Source: JAJISG01 sp964347345 (GTDB taxonomy: Archaea > Thermoplasmatota > Thermoplasmata > RBG-16-68-12 > JAJISG01). From it: a stretch of 57,421 nt of DNA. Each line of letters starts with the position of its first letter. The first letter of the stretch is position 1. Below the pieces are notes generated by a model that was not told the origin of the DNA, did no database searches, and worked only from the letters and a program-made list of their open reading frames with translations. Of the stretch, positions 33,417 to 41,961 are shown in pieces. The translations under genes were made by a program, and so were the position numbers. The stretch covers positions 1-57,421 of the forward strand of contig CAYFYB010000009.1 in NCBI GenBank assembly GCA_964347345.1, written 5' to 3'.

Positions 33417-34275
33417 TTACCCTCTCTGCGACGGCGTTGTGCTTGTGGATGGACTCCTCGCTCTCGCTCCTCACCCAAACTCTGGCCTCGTCGGGAAAGT
33501 CCTCATATCTCTTCAGCAGCCTGATCAGGACCTCCCTGACAACGTCCTCGACGAAACGTGGCTCCCGATGAGCCAGTTCCACAACCTTGGCTTCATCATC
33601 CCGCTTCAGTATCTCGTAAGTGGGAGCACTCAGGCTCCTCTCCACCAGATCGATGAGGTCGTTGGCCTCCACCTCCAGGCCCTCGGGCACCTCTAGGGCG
33701 AGAGTGGTGCGGTTTCGCTGATTGTGGGTGATCACAGGCACTTCGGCCCGAATATTCCTGCCCTCTAGTTCGAGGTTGTGCCTTATCGTCTCCATGGCGC
33801 AAGGACAGGCGGTGATCCCCACCACCTCCACGCCGATGCATTTGCTGACGGAGACCACGCTGCCCCTGGTAGCATGGGCGCTCGCGGTCAGACAATATTT
33901 CTCCGTCGTCCTCTTCCCCAGGGGAGTCCTCCGCTCCAAGAAGTAGTCAGCCCTGGACCTCACCTCACTGTTGTTGGCGTACTCGTGTCTCTCCAAGAGC
34001 CTCCTTGCTATGTCTGAGCAGAGGTCCTCCAGGCTGTCCACGGGCTCCCGGACGCTTTCCTCCACTATCTCGCTGACGACCTCCAGGTTGCGAGAGAGGT
34101 GGGAACCCTTCATGGTGGAGGGAAGGTCCACGTAGATGTCAAAATCGGTGGTGAGGGTTACGATCTTGTCAGGCCGCCTCACGTTCACGGGCTTCTTGAC
34201 CCCCGTGACCCCCACCCTGGTGAGCTTGAACCTAAGTTCTGCTGGTCTGCTCTGTACATCCAGGTCTATGGTCAT
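33391..34275 (-). CDS. mptA: GTP cyclohydrolase MptA
   Basis: Fe(II)-dependent GTP cyclohydrolase of the FolE2/COG1469 family, making 7,8-dihydro-D-neopterin 2',3'-cyclic phosphate, first step of methanopterin/archaeal folate synthesis. LTRVGVTGVKKPVNV, ADYFLERRTPLGKRTTEKYCL and the Cys/His active site in VVGITACPCAMETIRHN with VPVITHNQRNR are diagnostic. 294 residues from ATG 34275, where similarity begins (TIDLDVQSRPAE); ATG 34347 is an alternative. The later gene mptD is 13 kb away. Confidence 0.93.
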   Translation of the reverse strand: MTIDLDVQSRPAELRFKLTRVGVTGVKKPVNVRRPDKIVTLTTDFDIYVDLPSTMKGSHLSRNLEVVSEIVEESVREPVDSLEDLCSDIARRLLERHEYANNSEVRSRADYFLERRTPLGKRTTEKYCLTASAHATRGSVVSVSKCIGVEVVGITACPCAMETIRHNLELEGRNIRAEVPVITHNQRNRTTLALEVPEGLEVEANDLIDLVERSLSAPTYEILKRDDEAKVVELAHREPRFVEDVVREVLIRLLKRYEDFPDEARVWVRSESEESIHKHNAVAERVTTLGELRR

Positions 34276-34391
34276 ACCTTCCGCTCTAACGGAGGCCTTC
34301 CTTTTAATCCTAGCGGGTTCGGCTGAAAGAAGCCTGGGGGATGGCATGAAGGTCCGTGTTTCGAGAGGGGCTCCTTGCGTCGGGCGATGGG

Positions 34392-34405
34392 TGCACGGCT
34401 GTGCA
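34392..34405 (+). promoter_or_regulatory. Operator TGCAC-N4-GTGCA upstream of regulator gene
   Basis: TGCACGGCTGTGCA; a further half-site GTGCA follows at 34409-34413. The same 14-mer with one change (GTCT centre) lies at the MATE gene promoter. The TATA box TTATAAG is at 34418-34424, so here the operator is upstream of the BRE. Confidence 0.6.
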
Positions 34406-34448
34406 TACGTGCAGCAGTTATAAGACCCCGGTCTGCTATTCCATAGCA

Positions 34449-35027
34449 GTGGAGGAAATCAGGCTCATCCGGGACCCTGAAGCGATACGAATCGTCTCCG
34501 ACTCTACCAGGCGGAACATCCTCAGTCTTCTAAGGGTGAAGGAGATGACGGCTTCGGAGATAGCCGGAATCCTGGAGAAGGACCAGTCCACGATTTACCG
34601 GCACTTGGAGAAGCTGCACGCGTCTGGGCTCGTGATTCCCTCCCGAGAGAGGAAGACCCATCACATCCCGGAGAAGGTGTACACGCGGACGGCGCGGATC
34701 TTCCTGGTGGCCCCGGATCTCTCGGGGAACCTTGAAGACGTTGACCTGGGCCGCCTATACGGGCGAGCGGAGGTGACCCGGATGCTCCGAGTCCTCGAGG
34801 AGATGGGTTACGTCCGGGAAGTCACCCCAGAACTCGTCAAGGAGGCCCGCCGGCTGATCCTACACATCGATGACTCCATCCGAAAGGAGATCGAGGGGTC
34901 CCAGGCAGCGAAGCCCCTGGAGGTCCACACCCTGTTGCGCCTGGAAATGCTGATGCTTCTCATCAGAGAGCGGAAGGACGAGGCCTTCCGAGGCGAGTTG
35001 GAGTCGGCCCTCGAGCGGATTCTCTAG
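34449..35027 (+). CDS. Winged-helix transcription regulator (ArsR-like)
   Basis: 192 residues from GTG 34449. N-terminal wHTH (residues 15-75: RIVSDSTRRNILSLLRVKEM, SEIAGILEKDQSTIYRHLEKLHASGLV) followed by a helical C-terminal half (RLEMLMLLIRERKDEAF) probably for dimerisation or ligand. The TTATAAG box 25-31 nt before the GTG indicates a leaderless message and selects this start over an ATG at 34356. Its promoter and that of the convergent MATE exporter share a palindrome, so it likely controls both. Confidence 0.85.
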   Translation: MEEIRLIRDPEAIRIVSDSTRRNILSLLRVKEMTASEIAGILEKDQSTIYRHLEKLHASGLVIPSRERKTHHIPEKVYTRTARIFLVAPDLSGNLEDVDLGRLYGRAEVTRMLRVLEEMGYVREVTPELVKEARRLILHIDDSIRKEIEGSQAAKPLEVHTLLRLEMLMLLIRERKDEAFRGELESALERIL

Positions 35028-35091
35028 GGTCACCCTGATTTCGTTTGCTCCCAACGCAATGTCCTGCAGTGACCCCGCCATGAAAATGGGG

Positions 35092-36468
35092 TCAGACAGT
35101 GGTGGCCTTCCACGCCCCCGTCTGAAAACGCTGTCTCACGATGAGGGACCTCAGGTAGTACTCCGCGGGGAGCCCTATCCAGATGCCGGCGATGCCCCAC
35201 CCAAGGGTGTAGGCGAGGAAGAAGCTGAGGGGAAGGCGGATGGCGAAGATGCCTAGGAGGGTGGCGTAGAAGGGCCACTTGGTGTCTCCAGCACCCCTGA
35301 GGGCTCCGGCCATGCTGAAGAATATCCCAGTGGCAGGGATGCTGATAGCGTGGATCCTAATGAAAAGGACCACGAGCTGGACCACGTCCGGGTCATCGGT
35401 GAAGGCCAGGGCGATCCAGGGCGCCGCTGCGAAGTTGAAGATCGCTAGGATCCCCGTAATCACGAGAGCGAGTTTGGCGGACTCCCGGCCACTTCGCTCA
35501 GCCTCCATGGGGTCCTCCGCCCCCAGGTTCTGTCCCACGAGGGCGGCGGCGGCGATACTGAAGCCAAACCCCGGCATGAAGGCGAAGGACTGAATCCGTA
35601 GGCCCACGTTGTGGGCAGCGAAGGCCGCCGTGCCGAAGGAAATCACCATGTAGATCCAGATTAGGAGGCCGATCTGGAAGGCGACCTGCTCTAGGGCCGC
35701 GGGATAACCGATGCGGAGGACGCGACGGACCGCGTCGCTGTCCCAGAGGGGCCTGGGTCGGTGGAGGTTGAGCTGGACCCGTTTGGAGCGGAAGAGGGAG
35801 ATGTACAGGAGGGCACCGAAGGTGTAGGCTAGAGCGGAACCCAGGGCAGCTCCCTGGACCTCCAGGGAGGGGATGACGATGCGGAGGGCGCCGACCTCGT
35901 ACCTCGCGCCAAAGATAAGGTGGAAGTTCAGGACAAAGTTCACGACGTTCACGGAGGCTCCCACCCACAGTGGTGTGACGGTGTCCCCCGCTCCCCGTAG
36001 AGCAGACATGGCGATGAACATCGTGAAGAGGGATGGCGAGGCCAGGAAGATTGTGCCGATGTATGTGCCGCCGGCTCGAACCACCTCCGGCTCAGCCCCG
36101 AACAGGGCCACTATGTTCTCCCCGAACAGGACCCCCACGACCATGACGGGGAGGGACAGGGCGAGACCCATGAGAAGGCTCTGACCCAGGACATGGCTTG
36201 CCTGCTCTGGGTCCTTCGCACCGATTGCCCGGGCGACCATGGCAATGGTCCCCGTCGTCACGGCAATCATCACCGTAAAGGTGAGGAACACCATCTGGGC
36301 GCCAAACCCTACAGAGGCCAGGGCCACGGCGGGTTCCGGCAGACGTCCTACCATGAGCAGATCTACGGTGGTCGTCAGGGTCTGGAACAGGTTCGCCAGT
36401 ATGACGGGCCACGCCAAGGCGAAGATTACTCTGCGGGTTTCACCTCCGGGCCCAGAGAATAGTTGCAC
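35092..36468 (-). CDS. MATE-family multidrug/toxin efflux protein
   Basis: 458 residues, twelve membrane helices in two six-helix halves. Signatures: VILANLFQTLTTTVDLLMVGRL, GTIAMVARAIGA, ALRGAGDTVTPLW, FGFSIAAAALVGQNLGAEDP, AGALRGAGDTKWPF. Exports cationic drugs or metabolites by Na+ or H+ antiport. The start is GTG 36468 inside an operator; TATA-like GCATAAATAG (36491-36500) predicts a leaderless start there. Confidence 0.95.
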   Translation of the reverse strand: MQLFSGPGGETRRVIFALAWPVILANLFQTLTTTVDLLMVGRLPEPAVALASVGFGAQMVFLTFTVMIAVTTGTIAMVARAIGAKDPEQASHVLGQSLLMGLALSLPVMVVGVLFGENIVALFGAEPEVVRAGGTYIGTIFLASPSLFTMFIAMSALRGAGDTVTPLWVGASVNVVNFVLNFHLIFGARYEVGALRIVIPSLEVQGAALGSALAYTFGALLYISLFRSKRVQLNLHRPRPLWDSDAVRRVLRIGYPAALEQVAFQIGLLIWIYMVISFGTAAFAAHNVGLRIQSFAFMPGFGFSIAAAALVGQNLGAEDPMEAERSGRESAKLALVITGILAIFNFAAAPWIALAFTDDPDVVQLVVLFIRIHAISIPATGIFFSMAGALRGAGDTKWPFYATLLGIFAIRLPLSFFLAYTLGWGIAGIWIGLPAEYYLRSLIVRQRFQTGAWKATTV

Positions 36469-36477
36469 GTCTGTGCA
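36464..36477 (-). promoter_or_regulatory. Operator TGCAC-N4-GTGCA over MATE start site
   Basis: TGCACGTCTGTGCA (plus-strand reading) spans the predicted transcription start and the GTG start codon of the MATE gene, a repressor position. Thirteen of 14 bases match the site before the wHTH gene. Confidence 0.65.
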
Positions 36478-36587
36478 GATATACAGGCTTCTATTTATGC
36501 TGTCCCCTATCGCCCTCCATTCTCGAACGTACTTCCCAGATGGAGCCAGCCCACTTCACCGGTTCGAGACCTCCGCCTCCTCTGGCC

Positions 36588-37007
36588 TCACTCCCCCACC
36601 AGCTGGACCGACACATTCCGTCTGCGAGGCTTGTTGTCAAGCTCCACAAACACCACCTGTTGCCATGTGCCGAGGACGGGCTTCCCGCCCTGAAAAGGGA
36701 CGGAGAGGCTAGGACCGATGCAGGCCGCCCTGACATGGGAGTGGCCGTTACCGTCGTGCCACCTCTCCTCGTGCTCATATCGGATGTCCTTCGGGAAGAG
36801 CCGCTCCAGGGCCCTCGGAAGATCCTGGAGAAGCCCAGGTTCGTACTCTACAGTCGTGATGGCGCTGGTGGAGCTGGCGGAGAAAACGAGGGCGATGCCG
36901 TCTCGGAGACCGGACCGCTCAATGGCTCCCTGTAGCTGGTGGGTGATGTTCAGGATCTCAACCTCCCCCTTGGTCTTCAGCTCGACAGACTCACTGTATA
37001 TTGCCAT
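36588..37007 (-). CDS. YjbQ-family protein (UPF0047)
   Basis: 139 residues from ATG 37007 (ATG 37037 possible). GLRDGIALVFSASSTSAITTVEYEPGL, the HDGNGHSHVRAACIGPS metal-binding His cluster and GTWQQVVFVELDNKPRRR are the YjbQ signature. Members have secondary thiamine phosphate synthase activity in vitro and an uncertain role in vivo. It follows the FtsZ-like gene by 47 nt on the same strand. Confidence 0.93.
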   Translation of the reverse strand: MAIYSESVELKTKGEVEILNITHQLQGAIERSGLRDGIALVFSASSTSAITTVEYEPGLLQDLPRALERLFPKDIRYEHEERWHDGNGHSHVRAACIGPSLSVPFQGGKPVLGTWQQVVFVELDNKPRRRNVSVQLVGE

Positions 37008-37054
37008 AGGCGTCGATGAGTGATTCCGCGGGGTCAATAAGAGGGTTGCGGGAG

Positions 37055-37831
37055 CTACCTGAGCTCGATGGTCCCCTTGGAGTCCATTGCAACGGGAGGC
37101 ACGAATTCGTGCGAGAAGCCCAGGCTCGCCGCCTTGAGAGGAAGCTGCTCGTTGGCCGCCGGCATCTGCTCGACGAAGTCGGCAATCTCGTCATGGACAG
37201 AGAAGGGAAAGGCCTCTGAGACCCTGGCCACAAACCTCTCCACCATCCTGGCCATCATGCTGTTAACGACCCTGGCGGCCTCCCAGTGGCTCTCCACGTC
37301 CGGTACCCCCAGCGCCGCGTTATTGTCCAGGATGAGGAGGGCATCGCATTTGTGTTTCAGGGCGGCGAGACCCCGCCTCGCTCTCGTTGCGATCCTCTCC
37401 TCCTTGAAGGGCCATATGAGGAAGGCGAGGACAGGAAGACCCTTCTCCTTCGCGAGAGAGGCTATTACGGGGGCAGCGCCCGTTCCCGTGCCCCTGCCCA
37501 GACCGGCTACCAAGAGGACGATGTCCTCAGCGAGTTCATCCATTATCTGGGGTTGGTGGAGGAGGGCTGCGGACTTACCGAGTTCATCCTCTCCGAAGGT
37601 TCCTTTCCCTCCAAGCAGAGGCCTACCGAGGTCTAGTTGTCGATCGCATCCACTCAGGGCTAGAAAGTACTCGTCCGTGTCCACCGCCACCCTGCGAAGG
37701 GACGGCTCCACCCTCACTTCATTGAGCACGTTAATCCCGGCTCCGCCCACTCCTATCAACGCAAAGTCTGGCTCGTTCACCTGATACGGCAGAAAGTCAA
37801 GTATCTCTTGGGCAACCTCCCTGTCTGTCAT
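37055..37831 (-). CDS. FtsZ-like GTPase lacking the C-terminal domain
   Basis: 258 residues versus 320-400 for FtsZ. The GTP-binding half is well kept: GVGGAGINVLNEV, VDTDEYFLALSGC, the tubulin signature as GLGRGTGTGAAPVIASLAKE, PFKEERIATRARRGLAALK, LLILDNNAAL. The T7 region, needed for catalysis in the next subunit, is only doubtfully present (FSVHDEIADF for NLDFADV) and the C-terminal domain is missing; the next gene leaves no room for it. It may cap filaments or bind GTP as a switch. ATG 37831 is chosen because GGAGG is 9 nt upstream; ATG 37840 is too close to it. Confidence 0.85.
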   Translation of the reverse strand: MTDREVAQEILDFLPYQVNEPDFALIGVGGAGINVLNEVRVEPSLRRVAVDTDEYFLALSGCDRQLDLGRPLLGGKGTFGEDELGKSAALLHQPQIMDELAEDIVLLVAGLGRGTGTGAAPVIASLAKEKGLPVLAFLIWPFKEERIATRARRGLAALKHKCDALLILDNNAALGVPDVESHWEAARVVNSMMARMVERFVARVSEAFPFSVHDEIADFVEQMPAANEQLPLKAASLGFSHEFVPPVAMDSKGTIELR

Positions 37832-37861
37832 CCTTCCCATCCTCCTTAGGGTTGATGGGAG

Positions 37862-37947
37862 CAGGGGAGTCTCACGCTGGAGTGCATCCCATCCCTTCTG
37901 ACAAGTGCCCTAGGCACTGCCCTTTCTCTTATGTGTAGACTCCCCTG
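37862..37947. promoter_or_regulatory. Nested inverted repeats between RHH and FtsZ-like genes
   Basis: Outer arms CAGGGGAGTCT (37862-37872) and AGACTCCCCTG (37937-37947) are a perfect 11-bp inverted repeat. Inside, AGTGCC-CTA-GGCACT (37904-37918) forms a 6-bp hairpin. Could be an RNA structure in the leader or a looped DNA-binding site. Confidence 0.5.
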
Positions 37948-37969
37948 TCCACCAACGCGCCTGTCAGCG

Positions 37970-38350
37970 TCATGGCTTCTTCACCGAGTCCCGCTTCTCA
38001 AGCTCTACAGGGAATATCTTCCCTGAAGCCCTCCCCATGGTCTCCTGGTGTTCGATGATGCCCTTCACCCTCTCCTTGGAGAGCCCCTCCTTAACCAGTC
38101 GCTGAATGGCCTCATCTCGACTCAGGAAGTATCCGGTGTCTACCAGCGCATCGATGAAGTCTAGGTAGGCCCGGGGGATTTCCACTGTCACCTTGCTGCT
38201 GAATCCCTCAGCCGACTCCAGGAACTGGCTCACGGCGACTCTGCAGAGGTGGGACCTGCTTCCGAAGCTTTGGTCTTCCTTCAGGTAGGCGTCCATCCGA
38301 GCAAGGATTTCCGGTTCGAGGCGAATGGTTATCCGGTCGCTCGTGTCCAT
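37970..38350 (-). CDS. Tandem ribbon-helix-helix regulator (CopG-like)
   Basis: 126 residues. First RHH at 6-45 (DRITIRLEPEILARMDAYLK, SRSHLCRVAVSQFLE), then a second RHH-like unit at 52-95 (KVTVEIPRAYLDFIDALVDT, SRDEAIQRLVKEGLS). RHH proteins bind DNA as dimers through the first beta strand; two units in one chain may form an intramolecular pair. In haloarchaea the RHH regulator CdrS is encoded beside ftsZ2 and controls cell division; here the next gene is FtsZ-like. Repeated half-sites upstream suggest autoregulation. Confidence 0.85.
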   Translation of the reverse strand: MDTSDRITIRLEPEILARMDAYLKEDQSFGSRSHLCRVAVSQFLESAEGFSSKVTVEIPRAYLDFIDALVDTGYFLSRDEAIQRLVKEGLSKERVKGIIEHQETMGRASGKIFPVELEKRDSVKKP

Positions 38351-38438
38351 GGTTTCACATCTTGTTCGGGTGCGCCGTCTACTGAGCCGCGATCTCTCCG
38401 GCGCGCGGGGTGGAATAGACCATAGGATATTTAATTGT

Positions 38439-38465
38439 TATGACGAAGGTCATACTTCGTATGAC
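38439..38465. promoter_or_regulatory. Three alternating half-sites, probable RHH operator
   Basis: TATGAC (38439-38444), GTCATA (38449-38454) and GTATGAC (38459-38465) lie 10 bp apart in alternating orientation; GTCATAC-TTC-GTATGAC is a perfect palindrome. The TATA-like TTAAATAT of the RHH gene (minus strand, about 38427-38434) is adjacent. Confidence 0.65.
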
Positions 38466-38552
38466 AGATTAAGGCATGGCTCAGGACAGAGATAGGACAG
38501 CCCCGAAGCATGGGAGAGCTGGAGTCGACCCAAGGTTGCTCTCGCAAAAGGT

Positions 38553-38560
38553 TTTATAAA
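38553..38560 (+). promoter_or_regulatory. TATA box of leuS
   Basis: TTTATAAA, centred 26 nt before the ATG at 38582; leaderless transcript predicted. Confidence 0.75.
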
Positions 38561-38581
38561 CACCACTCCTTGAGAACGAAG

Positions 38582-41470
38582 ATGCCTGGCCAAGGCTATG
38601 ACTGGAAGAGTGCGGAGCGTAGATGGCAGGAGGAGTGGGAGGAGGTCGGAGTGTTCCAAGCCAGGGCAGATGAGTCCCGGCCGAAGTACTTCGTCAACGT
38701 CCCATATCCCTACATGAACAGCCTGCAGCACGTGGGGTTCGGCGCTACGTTCCTCCACGCCGATATCATGGCCAGGTACAAGAGGATGAGGGGGTTCAAC
38801 GTCCTCTTCCCTCAGGCTTTCCACTGTACAGGCCTCCCGATCCTCGGAGCTGCTGGTCGGGTGCGAGGAGGGGAAAAGGGTCAGCTCGACATCCTTAGGA
38901 GCATGGGAATCCCCGAGCAGGAGATTCCCAAGTTCGCGGATCCGCTCCACTGGATTGAGGTTTTTCCTCGGGAGACCATGAAGGACCTAAAGGCCTTCGG
39001 TGCGGGCGTTGACTGGTCCCGGAGCTTCATCACCACGGACACAAACCCCGCATACGACGCCTTCGTCAGGTGGCAGTTCAGGAAGCTTCAGGAGGGCGAC
39101 TACGTTCGCCTGGGCAAGCACCCCGTGATATGGTGTCCCACGGACGAGATTCCCATAGGGGACCACGACCGCTATGAGGGCCAAGGGGAGATGCCACTGG
39201 AGTTCACCCTCCTGAAGTTTCGGCTGAAGGAAAGGTTTGTGGTGACGGCCACCCTTCGCCCGGAAACGATTTTCGGCACGACCAACGTGTGGGTGGACCC
39301 CGATGTGGAGTACGTGGAGGCCTTGGTGGGAAAGGAGAGATGGATCATCAACCGCGAGGCGGCGATGAAACTCGTGGAGCAGGGCAAGGAGGTTCGGGTG
39401 CTGGGACCTGTTCCAGGATCCCACCTAGTGGGCCAGAGCTGTATCGTGCCCCTCGTGGGAGACCCCGTCCCCATCCTGCCCAGCCGATTCATCGACCAGG
39501 ATATCGGGACGGGGATCGTGAGCAGTGTGCCGTCGGACGCTCCCGACGATCTGGTGGCCCTGAGGGAACTCCAGGGAGATGAGGAAACCCTTCGCCGTTT
39601 TCAGCTGGATATCCCCTTTGTCAGGGCCCTGGACCCCATCCCCATAATCGAAATGGAGGGTTTCAGCCCCCTCCCCGCTCAAGATGTGGTGGAGAGGATG
39701 GGCATTAGGAGTCAGATGGAAACGGAGAGGCTAGAGAGGGCGAAGGAGGAGGTCTACAGGACCGAGTACTACAGCGGTGTCATGAACAAGCGCTGCGGCG
39801 ACCTCGCGGGTGCTCGGGTCGAGGAGGCAAAGGAGGCTGTCAAGGCCCGCATGCTTCAGGGAGGCGAGGCGGACATCATGTACGAGCCCAGTGGTCCTGT
39901 TGTGTGCAGATGCCTGACGAGGGCCATAGTGAAGGTCGTGGAGGATCAGTGGTTTCTGGTGTACAACGATGCAGCCTGGAAGAAGAGAACGCACGAGGCC
40001 CTGGACTCCATGGCGTTCTATCCCGAAGCCATATCGAAACAGTTCCATCATGTCGTGGACTGGCTGAGGGACTGGGCCTGCACCCACCATCGGGGTCTCG
40101 GTTCGAGGCTCCCCTGGGACGAGAACTGGGTCATAGAGTCCCTGTCGGACTCCACCGTTTACATGGCGTACTACACCATCTCTCACATCCTGCAGGGCGG
40201 GGGCGTAGATGCCAGCAAGCTGAGGGACGAACTCTTCGACCACGTCTTTCTTGGGAAGGGGAGTAGGGAGAAGGCTGCACGCATCTGTGGTGTGGACGAA
40301 AGCGTCGTGGAGGAGATGAGCAGGGAGTTCACCTACTGGTACCCCTTTGACCTTCGCCAATCCGGCAAGGATCTCGTTTCTAACCATCTGACCTTCTGCC
40401 TCTTCAGCCACGTGGCCATCTTCCCCCGAGAGGCCTGGCCCTTGGCCTTTGGCGTCAACGGCATGCTCTCCATTGGAGGTCTGAAGTTGTCCAAGTCTCG
40501 AGGCGGAGCTCTCTACCTTAGAAGGGCCATCGAGCTATGGGGTGCCGACGCGACGAGGATCACCCTCGCCCAAGGAGGAGAGGGCCTTGATGACCCCAAC
40601 TTCGATGAGGACTTCGCGGAAGCCATCGGCAAGAGGTTGGCGGCCCTCTACGAGACGACCACGACGGAATGGAGGACAGTGGACGACTGGAGAACCGCTG
40701 ACTCCTGGTTCAGGTCGATCCTGCACCGGGCGGTGAAGCAGGCCACGGAATCCATGGAGGCGATGTACCACAGGACCGCCCTGAAGCACGGGTTCTTCGA
40801 CCTGCAGCGTCATTGGGGCTGGTACCTAAAGAGATGCGATAACGCTCCCAACCGTCGCCTTCTCAGGGAGTTCCTTGAGATTCAGACCAGGCTCCTGACC
40901 CCCTTCACGCCCCACCTGGCTGAGGAGATGTGGCGAGCCATCGGAGGCGATGGGCTGGTCCAGGTGGCCCCCTACCCGGAGCCTTCTGAAGACGCTTTCG
41001 ACTCAAAGGCGGAGGTCCTGGAGGACTACCTGAAGGACACGCTGGACGACGTGCGCCAAATCGTCAAGGCGACGGGAATTGTTCCCAAGAGGGTGGTCTT
41101 CTATACATCCCCGGCCTGGAAGAGGCAGATTTATGAGAGGGCTGTGGACATGCGGCTAGATGGGAGCCTGGACGTCACGGGGCTCATTAAAGATGCCAGG
41201 AAGATTCCCGTTGCTGCTGAGAGAGCCAAGGAACTTCCAGGATACTGCAAAACGCTAGTAAAGGCGCTGGAGGGAAAGGGACCCTATGAGCTCGAGAGGG
41301 CCTCCCACACCGTGGACGAGAGAACCTTGCTCAAGGACTCCCTGGGCTTCGCACGCTCCGAACTGCAAGCGGAGGTCGAGGTCTACGAGGAAGGTCAGGA
41401 AGATGCATATGACCCCGCGTCGAAGGCAAGGCTGTCCATGCCATGGAGGCCTGCCATCTTTCTGGAGTAG
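38582..41470 (+). CDS. leuS: Leucyl-tRNA synthetase, archaeal type
   Basis: 962 residues, normal for archaeal LeuRS. Class Ia catalytic domain split by the CP1 editing domain (about 220-450: TLRPETIFGTTNVWVDP, the Thr-rich editing site), KMSKS as GLKLSKSRGG, then the anticodon-binding and C-terminal tRNA-binding domains. The HIGH motif reads HVGF, so its second His is Phe, which is unusual. Start ATG 38582 (MPGQGYDWKSAERRW) is fixed by the TATA box; the ATG at 38510 lies upstream of it. Confidence 0.95.
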   Translation: MPGQGYDWKSAERRWQEEWEEVGVFQARADESRPKYFVNVPYPYMNSLQHVGFGATFLHADIMARYKRMRGFNVLFPQAFHCTGLPILGAAGRVRGGEKGQLDILRSMGIPEQEIPKFADPLHWIEVFPRETMKDLKAFGAGVDWSRSFITTDTNPAYDAFVRWQFRKLQEGDYVRLGKHPVIWCPTDEIPIGDHDRYEGQGEMPLEFTLLKFRLKERFVVTATLRPETIFGTTNVWVDPDVEYVEALVGKERWIINREAAMKLVEQGKEVRVLGPVPGSHLVGQSCIVPLVGDPVPILPSRFIDQDIGTGIVSSVPSDAPDDLVALRELQGDEETLRRFQLDIPFVRALDPIPIIEMEGFSPLPAQDVVERMGIRSQMETERLERAKEEVYRTEYYSGVMNKRCGDLAGARVEEAKEAVKARMLQGGEADIMYEPSGPVVCRCLTRAIVKVVEDQWFLVYNDAAWKKRTHEALDSMAFYPEAISKQFHHVVDWLRDWACTHHRGLGSRLPWDENWVIESLSDSTVYMAYYTISHILQGGGVDASKLRDELFDHVFLGKGSREKAARICGVDESVVEEMSREFTYWYPFDLRQSGKDLVSNHLTFCLFSHVAIFPREAWPLAFGVNGMLSIGGLKLSKSRGGALYLRRAIELWGADATRITLAQGGEGLDDPNFDEDFAEAIGKRLAALYETTTTEWRTVDDWRTADSWFRSILHRAVKQATESMEAMYHRTALKHGFFDLQRHWGWYLKRCDNAPNRRLLREFLEIQTRLLTPFTPHLAEEMWRAIGGDGLVQVAPYPEPSEDAFDSKAEVLEDYLKDTLDDVRQIVKATGIVPKRVVFYTSPAWKRQIYERAVDMRLDGSLDVTGLIKDARKIPVAAERAKELPGYCKTLVKALEGKGPYELERASHTVDERTLLKDSLGFARSELQAEVEVYEEGQEDAYDPASKARLSMPWRPAIFLE

Positions 41471-41484
41471 GAGGTCAGGGGTCG

Positions 41485-41961
41485 TTGGAAGAGGGGGAGA
41501 AGCCCAGGACATTCAAGAGGAAGCGTCCCCCTTCAAAGGAGGCAACGCGGCTCATGGTTTTCGCCCTTCTGTCTTCCGTGGGCCTGGCCGCCGTCCTCGG
41601 TTATGTCTTCCTCCCGACCCTTCTCCATTGGGAGCAGCAACCCAAGGACCCTCACTATGAGCTCGCCGTAATCCGCGAGGGTTCTCTCTCCCGGGTTGTC
41701 GTAGTTGGGTCATCCTTCCCCAGGGAATTGGGGTACTTCGAGATCCACCTCGCCGTGGATGGTGAGAACCTTACCTTTGGGCCCTTGCAGAATGGCATGG
41801 AGGGCACGGTCTCCTTCCTCGATGCCAACGACAACGGGATCCTCGACAGGGAAGACTACTTTCTCGTGGAGGTGGAGACGGGGAAGACATACACCTTCCT
41901 GATAGTGCCCATCGAGAAGTCCAAGGAGGGAGGAGTGGGCTACATCACGTGGGAGGCTTAG
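41485..41961 (+). CDS. Membrane-anchored protein with EF-hand-like loop
   Basis: 158 residues from TTG 41485, 10 nt after GGAGG; ATG 41443 within leuS is an alternative. Basic N-terminus (RTFKRKRPPSKE), one membrane helix (LMVFALLSSVGLAAVLGYVF), then an extracellular beta-rich domain with a calcium-type loop DANDNGILDRED. Follows leuS directly. Family not recognised; similar archaeal proteins resemble archaellin/pilin-like surface proteins but no class III signal motif is evident. Confidence 0.7.
   Translation: MEEGEKPRTFKRKRPPSKEATRLMVFALLSSVGLAAVLGYVFLPTLLHWEQQPKDPHYELAVIREGSLSRVVVVGSSFPRELGYFEIHLAVDGENLTFGPLQNGMEGTVSFLDANDNGILDREDYFLVEVETGKTYTFLIVPIEKSKEGGVGYITWEA

Noticed and set aside
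38510..38581. Upstream ATG for leuS
   Set aside because: The leuS TATA box is downstream of it, so it would not be transcribed.
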